Shown: one piece after another, positions 32,782-38,455 of the stretch
How positions within the stretch are numbered: the first letter of the stretch is position 1
How the letters are laid out: each line of letters starts with the position of its first letter
NCBI GenBank assembly: GCA_018262235.1
Contig: JAGTRY010000027.1
Span: 1 to 38,455 of the forward strand
Reading direction: 5' to 3'
Origin: Pseudomonadota bacterium
Lineage (GTDB): Bacteria > Pseudomonadota > Gammaproteobacteria > Burkholderiales > Rhodocyclaceae
DNA length: 38,455 nt
Notes under the pieces: model-generated
Seen by the model: the letters and a program-made list of their open reading frames with translations, nothing else
What the model was told of the DNA's origin: nothing
The model's database searches: none
Translations under genes and position numbers: made by a program

Positions 32782-33009
32782 ATGACCATCACCTCAAGCT
32801 CGTCAGCCATCAGCACCCAGAATCTGCAGGCTGTTCAAAGCGAAGCACAGATCAACGTGCTGAAGAAGGCGAATACCCAGCAAGCCGATCAGGTGAAGCA
32901 GTTATTGCAGGCTCAGGCCGATCAGCAGGCCCAGGCCCAGGCGCAAGCACAACAACAGCAGGCTGCAGCAGCAGGGCGGCCTGGCGGGGTGATCAATACT
33001 TACGCCTGA
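32782..33009 (+). CDS. YjfB-like small Gln-rich protein
   Basis: A 75-residue protein. The segment QINVLKKANTQQADQVKQLLQAQ (about 24-46) and the C-terminal GGVINTYA resemble the putative motility protein family first named YjfB, which occurs near flagellar genes in other bacteria. Here the family's middle is expanded into a Gln/Ala-rich run (about 41-62) that would be helical. No flagellar gene is nearby. AAGGAA eight bases upstream of the ATG supports translation. It overlaps the convergent hydrolase gene by ten bases. Confidence 0.65.
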   Translation: MTITSSSSAISTQNLQAVQSEAQINVLKKANTQQADQVKQLLQAQADQQAQAQAQAQQQQAAAAGRPGGVINTYA

Positions 33010-33953
33010 TAGCTGTCGAAGTAATGCAGCACGCGTTTGGGCATCCACTCCAGGTTGCCGGGAAACGGCCCGCTGACGAAGCCGACGTGTCCGCCTTGTT
33101 CAGGCTGTTCAAGCCGCACATTGCTTGAGACTTGCTGTTGCGTAGGCAAAGCCGAGCGTGGGAGGAAAGGATCGTTTTTTGCGTTCAGCACCAGGGTCGG
33201 TACCACGATGCTTGTCAGCAGTGGTTTGGCAGACGCCCGTCGCCAGTAGTCTGCCGCTCCTTTGAAACCATGCAGGGGCGCAGTGTAGGCATCATCAAAT
33301 TCCGCCAGGGTTCTTGCACGGCAAGCTTTTTTCGCATCAAAACGGCCCGGGAATTTTTTGGCCTTCTGTGCCGCATGTCGGCGCATGGTGTGCAGGAAAT
33401 AGCGCGTGTAGACCTTGTTGAAGCCCCTTGCCAGATGGTTGCCGGATTCGGTCAGATCAAGCGGCGCGGAAATCGCTGCAGCGCGTGCTATCAGTCCCAG
33501 GGCTTCATCACGGCGGGAACCCAGCCAGCACAGCAGTGCATTGGCACCTAAGGAGACGCCTGCCGCATAGCGTGGCACGTTCGGGTACTTTTTCGCGAAG
33601 CGGCGCAAGATCCAATCCACCTCGTTGGCGTCTCCCGAGTGGTAGGCACGGGGTAGCAGATTGGGCTCGCCCGAACAGCCACGAAAATGTACGACTGCGC
33701 CGTTCCAGCCACGCGCCGAGACTTCACGCATCAGCGAACGGGCATAATGACTGCGGCTGGAGCCTTCCAGTCCGTGAAACAGGATGACCAGTGGCTGGTC
33801 CTCATGGCGCGGCAGGAAATCCACGTCAATGAAATCTTCGTCGGGTGTCTTCCAGCGTTTGCGCCGCATGGCGGGCTTTTCGCCCTTGATGGCGAGCGGC
33901 CAGATGGTCTGGGCGTGGCCGCCTTTCAGCCAGGCAGGAGGGATGTATTGCAT
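33000..33953 (-). CDS. Alpha/beta hydrolase, YheT family
   Basis: A 317-residue predicted esterase of the YheT/ABHD1-3 type. The oxyanion region is LFHGLEGSSRSHYARSL (about 57-73). The nucleophile elbow GVSLGANALL carries the catalytic Ser (about residue 143), the acid is Asp in LNAKNDPFLP and the His is in QGGHVGFVSG. The N-terminal PPAWLKGGHAQTIWP is diagnostic of the family. Its biological substrate is not known. It leads a run of minus-strand genes but is separated from the next by 35 bp without evident coupling. Confidence 0.9.
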   Translation of the reverse strand: MQYIPPAWLKGGHAQTIWPLAIKGEKPAMRRKRWKTPDEDFIDVDFLPRHEDQPLVILFHGLEGSSRSHYARSLMREVSARGWNGAVVHFRGCSGEPNLLPRAYHSGDANEVDWILRRFAKKYPNVPRYAAGVSLGANALLCWLGSRRDEALGLIARAAAISAPLDLTESGNHLARGFNKVYTRYFLHTMRRHAAQKAKKFPGRFDAKKACRARTLAEFDDAYTAPLHGFKGAADYWRRASAKPLLTSIVVPTLVLNAKNDPFLPRSALPTQQQVSSNVRLEQPEQGGHVGFVSGPFPGNLEWMPKRVLHYFDSYQA

Positions 33954-33988
33954 GCTCCGGACTCTCTTTGGGGGTCGAAGCCCTGACT

Positions 33989-34435
33989 CTAATGCACCGT
34001 GCGGGGAGATTCCTGCATCATCAGACCATTGGTGTCCGGTGCCGGCGACGTATGGTGCACCAGCAACTGCCAGCCGCGCGGACCGCGTGTATATACGTTG
34101 GTGGTGATCAGCGGCGGCGCAATGGTGTCGTCACCTTCCACGCTGACGTGTTGCAGCAGACTATGTACGGCAACCAGTGCCGAATGGGTTTTGATCGGGT
34201 TGCTGACGCGTACGCGGAACTTCATGCCGGTTTCGAACAATTGCTTCCAGGATTCGCGAATGGCGCCGATGCCGGTAAAGCGCGAGCCGCCCGGATGCAC
34301 GCAGATGGTTTCTTCGTCTTCCGCCCAGACCGCCATCAAGGCTTCCAGATCGCCACGCGTGAAAGCATCATAAAAAGCCTGTTCGGCATCGTCGGGCGTC
34401 GGGTAAGAAACAAGGGTGGGGGATGCTGGGCTCAT
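33989..34435 (-). CDS. NTF2-like (SnoaL/DUF4440-type) protein
   Basis: A 148-residue single-domain protein of the NTF2 cone fold: helix PDDAEQAFYDAFTRGDLEALMAVW, then WAEDEETICVHPGG, the GIGAIRESWKQLF helix and the final strands ITTNVYTRGPRGWQLLVHHTS. The conserved Asp/His residues typical of the superfamily's pocket are present, but function varies so widely that none is assigned. I choose ATG 34435 because the longer open frame upstream lacks any family similarity. It is 76 bp downstream of the thioesterase gene. Confidence 0.8.
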   Translation of the reverse strand: MSPASPTLVSYPTPDDAEQAFYDAFTRGDLEALMAVWAEDEETICVHPGGSRFTGIGAIRESWKQLFETGMKFRVRVSNPIKTHSALVAVHSLLQHVSVEGDDTIAPPLITTNVYTRGPRGWQLLVHHTSPAPDTNGLMMQESPRTVH

Positions 34436-34511
34436 GGGCTGCGAGTTTACTCTTGAATACCGGCAATAGAACGGCCGGCGTGCCTTTGTTACGTGGCAAA
34501 GTGCCTGTGCT

Positions 34512-34952
34512 TCAGGCCAGCGCGACGAACTCGCCACTAAAGCGCGCCGCGACGACATCGCCTGTCAATACTTCGGCGTCCAGCTTCAGGCGTGCGCGTC
34601 CCTTGCTGGTGTAAGCCGCTTGAAAACGGGGCCAGTCGACTTCTGCCGGGAAGCGTACGATGGCGCGGAATCCACCGAGAATGGGGGCCTCGTACTCCAT
34701 GCTGTTGCGACGAACGACCAGATGTGGTGCGGGCTGCATGCCATCGGTACGCACGCGCAGGAGGCTCCAGCACGCCAGCGTGGCAAGTGTCGAGATGCTG
34801 CCGCCAAAAGCTGTGCCGCGATGATTGATGTTCGGTGCCAGGGGGGCGGTAAGTTCGACCACGTCTGGCGTGGCTTGTATGACTTCGACCTGCATTGCCG
34901 CCGAGAGCGGGATGTGGGTCTGGAGGTAGGTCTGGAGTTCAGAAGGGGTCAT
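34512..34952 (-). CDS. Hot-dog fold thioesterase, YiiD C-terminal-like
   Basis: A 146-residue protein resembling the C-terminal thioesterase domain of YiiD. The central NINHRGTAFGGSISTLATLACW segment is the usual active-site helix region of that group, followed by LVVRRNSMEYEAPILGGFRAIV. It probably hydrolyses an acyl-CoA or acyl-ACP, substrate unknown. Normal length for a stand-alone domain. A palindromic repeat lies between it and waaF upstream. Confidence 0.83.
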   Translation of the reverse strand: MTPSELQTYLQTHIPLSAAMQVEVIQATPDVVELTAPLAPNINHRGTAFGGSISTLATLACWSLLRVRTDGMQPAPHLVVRRNSMEYEAPILGGFRAIVRFPAEVDWPRFQAAYTSKGRARLKLDAEVLTGDVVAARFSGEFVALA

Positions 34953-34963
34953 CGGGTTTTGTT

Positions 34964-35054
34964 GGAGCGGCCAGTGGCCGCGAAGCTGTTTTGCTTTTGG
35001 GGATCGACATGGATGTCGCTCCCACCGCCCTCATTCGCGGCCAATGGCCGCTCC
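34964..35054. repeat. REP-type palindrome overlapping the waaF 3' end
   Basis: Two 21-bp arms at 34964-34984 and 35034-35054 are inverted copies matching at 20 of 21 positions (core GGAGCGGCC, AGTGGCC or ATTGGCC, GCGAA). Between them is a second palindrome, CGACATGGATGTCG (about 35005-35018), flanked by GGA and TCC. Such units are common intergenic repeats in proteobacteria. The right arm lies inside waaF and encodes its last residues. Confidence 0.85.
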
Positions 35055-36098
35055 TACGAAAATCGTCTCCAGGACGCGCTCTGGCGTGATCTTGTTCAAG
35101 CAATCCAGGTGACCCAGCGGGCACTCGCGTTTGAAGCAAGGGCTGCAGCTCAGATTCAGCGAAACGACCTGCGCCTTGTCTGACAGTGGCGGGGTATAGC
35201 CGGGGCTGCTGGAGCCGAAGAGTGCGGTGAGCGGCGTACCGAGGGCGGCCGCTACGTGCATCAGGCCGGAATCGTTGGTGACCACATGCCGTGCCATCGA
35301 CAGGATCTGCACAGCCTGGGCCAGATTGGTGACGCCACACAGGTTGCGCGCCGTTCCCTCCGACAAGTGTGCGATTTCCTCGCCGACTGCCGCATCCTTC
35401 TTTGAACCAAGTAGCCAGACCGGGACGTCCTGCGTGGCAAGGCTGCGCGCCAGCGCTGCGAAGTGCTGCTCCGGCCAGCGTTTGGCCGGGCCGAACTCGG
35501 CGCCGGGGCAGAACACGACAGGCGCTGGAGACGCTTTCAAGCCGAGCATTTCCAGCGTGGTTGCCGTGGCTTTTGCATCGACATGCAACGCCGGCAAGGG
35601 ATAGGGACGGGGCAAGGCCGCGCGCGGTTCTTCGGCCAGAATCGCGTAGCGCTCCACCTGCAGTGGCGTGGCGGCAGTGTCCAATGTGTGGCGAACATTG
35701 ATCAGGCCGTAGCGTGATTCGCCGGTGAAGCCGACGCGCCGCGGAATGCTGGCGAAAAAAGGTATCAGCGCGGATTTCAGCGAGTTGGGCAATACGTACG
35801 CGGCATCGTAGCCACGCGTCTTGAGCGTGCGAGCCAGTCTCCAGCGTTCCTTCAGACGGAGCTGGCCGTGGGCGAAAGGATTGTCCAGCACTTCGCCGCT
35901 GATTTCCGGCATGGTGTGGAGGACGGCCGCGACCCAGGGCGGTGCCAGCGCGTCGATGATCGCCTCCGGGTAGTAGGTGCGCAAGCGCATGAACAGGGTC
36001 TGCGCGGCAACCGTATCACCGATCCAGGAAGGGGCGATGATCAGCAGGCGTTTGATACTTGGAGGTGTCAGGCGCCGGGAGTCGGGAATCGATGGCAC
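35031..36098 (-). CDS. waaF: ADP-heptose:LPS heptosyltransferase II
   Basis: Adds the second heptose to the inner core of lipopolysaccharide; GT9 family, at the cytoplasmic face of the membrane. The 355-residue protein contains LLIIAPSWIGDTVAAQTLFM near the N-terminus, VVFCPGAEFGPAKRWPEQHF at the domain boundary, the donor-binding VTNDSGLMHVAAALGTPLTALFG and the SCSPCFKRECPLGHLDCL Cys-rich segment typical of WaaF. The start is GTG 36098; the family's own beginning is about 16 residues further in, but no better start codon is seen. Its last residues (GAAIGRE) are encoded by a repeat arm. It follows the zinc-finger gene by six bases. Confidence 0.93.
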   Translation of the reverse strand: MPSIPDSRRLTPPSIKRLLIIAPSWIGDTVAAQTLFMRLRTYYPEAIIDALAPPWVAAVLHTMPEISGEVLDNPFAHGQLRLKERWRLARTLKTRGYDAAYVLPNSLKSALIPFFASIPRRVGFTGESRYGLINVRHTLDTAATPLQVERYAILAEEPRAALPRPYPLPALHVDAKATATTLEMLGLKASPAPVVFCPGAEFGPAKRWPEQHFAALARSLATQDVPVWLLGSKKDAAVGEEIAHLSEGTARNLCGVTNLAQAVQILSMARHVVTNDSGLMHVAAALGTPLTALFGSSSPGYTPPLSDKAQVVSLNLSCSPCFKRECPLGHLDCLNKITPERVLETIFVGAAIGRE

Positions 36099-36104
36099 AG
36101 CGGC

Positions 36105-36302
36105 TCAGTGCCCTTTAGGCGCTTCGCCCCGCAGTACATACAGTGCGCCGCAATATGGGCACTTGGCTTCGCCGGTGTGGGCCACATCCAGAAATACGCG
36201 CGGGTGGCGTGCCCACAGTGGCGCGTCCGGCTGCGGGCAGTGCAACGGCAGATCGGCCGCAGTGACGGGGATGGGCTGGTCTTTGTTGGTGTTCTCGGCC
36301 AT
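36105..36302 (-). CDS. Small CHCC-type zinc-finger protein
   Basis: A 65-residue protein with a C-H-C-C metal site: Cys in LHCPQPD, His in LWARHPRVFLD, and CPYCG. This matches the zf-CHCC family, related to a mitochondrial complex I accessory subunit and common beside LPS or ilvE genes in betaproteobacteria. Zinc binding is expected; the role in bacteria is unknown. The start at 36302 follows AGAGGT by seven bases. It lies between ilvE and waaF and probably shares a transcript with waaF (six-base gap). Confidence 0.85.
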   Translation of the reverse strand: MAENTNKDQPIPVTAADLPLHCPQPDAPLWARHPRVFLDVAHTGEAKCPYCGALYVLRGEAPKGH

Positions 36303-36335
36303 GGGCAATACCTCTCTGTCGCTATTTGGCAGAGG

Positions 36336-36405
36336 CGTCACCCCGGCGGAGGCCGGGGTCCAGTTTGCGTGAAACCCTGGATTCCGGCTTTCGCCGGAAT
36401 GACGT
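36336..36405. repeat. Double-hairpin intergenic repeat downstream of ilvE
   Basis: Two hairpins, CCCCGGC-GGAG-GCCGGGG (36341-36358) and ATTCCGGC-TTTC-GCCGGAAT (36381-36400), are imperfect inverted copies of each other, so the whole 70 bp is a large palindrome (CGTCA...TCCAG against CTGGA...TGACG). This is a widespread proteobacterial repeat type. It sits 20 bp past the ilvE stop and could attenuate read-through into the zinc-finger gene. Confidence 0.85.
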
Positions 36406-36424
36406 CCCCTATAGGAAGCTGTGC

Positions 36425-37345
36425 TTATACGTAATGCAGCCAGGCGTCGTGCTCGGGCAGCTTGCCACCGACGAGTTCGAAGAAGCGGGTCTGGATCGCT
36501 GCGGTGACCGGGCCACGTTTGCCTTCACCGATCTGGCGGTCGTCCATTTCGCGGATCGGCGTGATTTCGGCGGCGGTGCCGCTGAAGAAGGCCTCGTCAG
36601 CGATATAGAAATCGTCGCGGGTCAGGCGCTTGGAGCGTACTTCGTATCCGAGTTCGCGTGCCAGGCTGTGGACGGTGTCACGGGTGATGCCGGTCAGCGC
36701 GGAAGCAATCTCGGGTTCCCAGATCACGCCGTTCTTGACCAGGAAGAGGTTTTCGCCGGCGCCTTCGGCGATGAAACCGTCGGTATCGAGCAGCACGGCT
36801 TCATCGTAGCCGTTTTCGGTGGCTTCCATGTTGGCAAGAATCGAATTGGCATAGGTGCTGGCGAGTTTGGCGCGCGGCATGGTCACATTGACGTGGTGAC
36901 GGGCAAATGACGCAACCTTCACGCGGATGCCTTTTTCCATGCCTTCAGCGCCCAGATAGGCGCCCCAGGGCCAAGCGGCAATGGCGACGTGAACTTGGGC
37001 GCCGCGCGGGCTGACGCCCATTTTTTCCGAACCATAGAAAGCGATCGGGCGCAGGTAACAGGACTCGAGCTTGTTGGCACGCACGACTTCCTTCTGGGCT
37101 TCGCTGATGGTTTCCTTGTCGAAAGGAATGGCCATCCGGTAGATGTGGGCCGAGGCAAACAGGCGGTCGGTATGTTCCTTGAGACGGAAGACTGCTGTGC
37201 CGCGCTCGGTCTTGTAGGCGCGCACGCCTTCGAAGACGGCCAGACCATAGTGCAGAGAGTGGGTCAGAACGTGGGTGGTGGCCTCGCGCCAGGGCACCAG
37301 TTTTCCATCCATCCAGATGAATCCGTCGCGATCAGCCATCGACAT
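36425..37345 (-). CDS. ilvE: Branched-chain amino acid aminotransferase
   Basis: PLP-dependent class IV aminotransferase for the last step of Leu, Ile and Val synthesis. From ATG 37345 (GGAG eight bases upstream) the protein is 306 residues. Landmarks are MDGKLVPWREA, HYGLAVFEGVRAY, YLRPIAFYG, the Lys-containing MPRAKLASTYANSILA, EAVLLDTDGFIAEGAGENLF and GITRDTV, with FFSGTAAEITPI near the end. Length is typical of IlvE. It is divergent from nudJ and followed by a double-hairpin repeat. Confidence 0.95.
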   Translation of the reverse strand: MSMADRDGFIWMDGKLVPWREATTHVLTHSLHYGLAVFEGVRAYKTERGTAVFRLKEHTDRLFASAHIYRMAIPFDKETISEAQKEVVRANKLESCYLRPIAFYGSEKMGVSPRGAQVHVAIAAWPWGAYLGAEGMEKGIRVKVASFARHHVNVTMPRAKLASTYANSILANMEATENGYDEAVLLDTDGFIAEGAGENLFLVKNGVIWEPEIASALTGITRDTVHSLARELGYEVRSKRLTRDDFYIADEAFFSGTAAEITPIREMDDRQIGEGKRGPVTAAIQTRFFELVGGKLPEHDAWLHYV

Positions 37346-37473
37346 TGCAAAACTCCGTAGACCATTGATTGAAGCTGGCGATTTTAACGCATGCAGCGCC
37401 TGAACGCGCATTGCAACTCGCGACAGGCTGGCTCGGGGCGCTACAATCCTTTCTTTTTGCAGCGCTGCACAAA

Positions 37474-37923
37474 ATGTCGATCTGGAAACCGCATGTCACT
37501 GTTGCCGCCATCGTTGAACGCGAGGGGCGCTTCCTGATGGTCGAGGAACATACCGTGGAGGGTGTCCGTCTGAATCAGCCGGCCGGCCATCTGGACGAAG
37601 GCGAATCCCTGATTGCGGCCTGTGTCCGTGAAGCACTGGAAGAGACCGCTCACCACGTTCAGGTAGATTCGCTGGTCGGGATCTACCAATGGCCGCGTCC
37701 GAGTGGCGACATCACCTATCTGCGCTTTGCCTTCGCCTGCAGCGATCTGGGCGAAGAGGCCGGGCGCGCACTGGATGAAGGCATCATCCGCGCCGTGTGG
37801 TTGAGCCATGCGGAGCTTGTGGCACAGCCCGAGCGGCATCGCAGCCCGATGATCATGCGCTGCATCGAGGATTATCTGGCCGGCCGGCGTTTCCCGCTGG
37901 ATCTGATCCGGCATTACGAATGA
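37474..37923 (+). CDS. nudJ: Nudix hydrolase, NudJ-like
   Basis: Hydrolyses nucleoside di/triphosphates or HMP-PP (the known activities of E. coli NudJ). The 149-residue protein begins KPHVTVAAIVEREGRFLMVEE and has the Nudix box GHLDEGESLIAACVREALEE, with the REx2EE metal ligands intact; the final Gly of the consensus is Ala. NQPAGHL before it and LRFAFAC after it match NudJ. It precedes mnmA as in enteric bacteria. Start at 37474 is favoured because the family begins there; the upstream extension has no similarity. Confidence 0.9.
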   Translation: MSIWKPHVTVAAIVEREGRFLMVEEHTVEGVRLNQPAGHLDEGESLIAACVREALEETAHHVQVDSLVGIYQWPRPSGDITYLRFAFACSDLGEEAGRALDEGIIRAVWLSHAELVAQPERHRSPMIMRCIEDYLAGRRFPLDLIRHYE

Positions 37924-37948
37924 AAGAAAGCGTCGGGCACTGTGTGTT

Positions 37949-38003
37949 GAGTTGAAATTTGCGCTGGCCTTGCCTGCGGCAATGTTTCCTCAGCATTCAG
38001 TCC
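37949..38003. repeat. Dispersed intergenic repeat, copy B (upstream of mnmA)
   Basis: Aligns without gaps to 30781-30835 upstream of yajQ. The best-kept blocks are GCGCTGGC, GCCTG, TGTTT and CTCAGCA-TCAGT. This copy lacks the tandem duplication seen in copy A. It occupies the gap between nudJ and mnmA. Confidence 0.6.
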
Positions 38004-38026
38004 CCGGTCTTTCGCGAAAGGATTGA

Positions 38027-38455
<429 letters not shown>

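Overview
The window reads as chromosomal DNA of a high-GC Gram-negative bacterium, most likely a betaproteobacterium. Supporting signs are the rpsF-priB-rpsR-rplI cluster, a DUF2788 protein, a nudJ-mnmA pair, a heptosyltransferase (so an LPS outer membrane) and the general codon use. Three pectin-active secreted enzymes point to a free-living or plant-litter-associated lifestyle; a Rhodocyclales-type organism is my guess, not something the sequence proves. No tRNA, rRNA, CRISPR array or prophage was seen.

Layout. 1-3.2 kb (minus strand): siroheme methyltransferase cobA and a membrane diguanylate cyclase with four tandem PAS domains. 3.4-5.9 kb (plus): molybdenum cofactor genes mobB, moeA, moaD, moaE. 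5.9-10.1 kb: a glutathione transferase, a secreted PL10 pectate lyase and, divergently, an M61 PDZ peptidase. 10.1-19.8 kb (minus): a nitrate assimilation locus in the order nasT, leader RNA, nrtA, nrtB, nrtD, nirB, a 17-codon ORF, nirD, nasA. 20.0-21.5 kb (plus): the S6/PriB/S18/L9 operon with a candidate S6:S18 leader. 21.57-22.08 kb: an internally deleted IS3-family element with both terminal inverted repeats. 22.1-25.3 kb: miaA (minus), then a TraB/GumN-like protein and an MFS transporter (plus). 25.4-30.0 kb: two lipoprotein pectin/rhamnogalacturonan esterases (CE12 and CE8 types). 30.1-33.0 kb (plus): DUF2788 protein, ppnP, yajQ, a fused SpmA/SpmB-type membrane protein and a YjfB-like protein. 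33.0-37.3 kb (minus): YheT-type hydrolase, NTF2-like protein, hot-dog thioesterase, waaF, zinc-finger protein, ilvE. 37.5 kb to the end (plus): nudJ and the 5' part of mnmA.

The first 20 kb holds a connected pathway. NrtABD imports nitrate, NasA (Mo-bis-MGD) reduces it to nitrite, and NirBD (siroheme) reduces nitrite to ammonium. The mob/moe/moa genes and cobA supply steps of the two cofactor pathways. Control is visible in the DNA: a leader with a hexaloop hairpin of the ANTAR-target type (loop A1 and G4) directly abuts an intrinsic terminator upstream of nrtA, the ANTAR regulator NasT is encoded just upstream, and a perfect FNR-type box lies between them.

The less expected items are the NasT leader with its FNR-type box, a 17-codon acidic ORF with a strong ribosome binding site between nirB and nirD, several families of intergenic palindromes (one of which encodes the C-terminus of WaaF), a dispersed intergenic repeat found upstream of both yajQ and mnmA, and the collapsed IS3 copy touching the miaA stop codon. 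I did not find a clearly new defence or mobile system.
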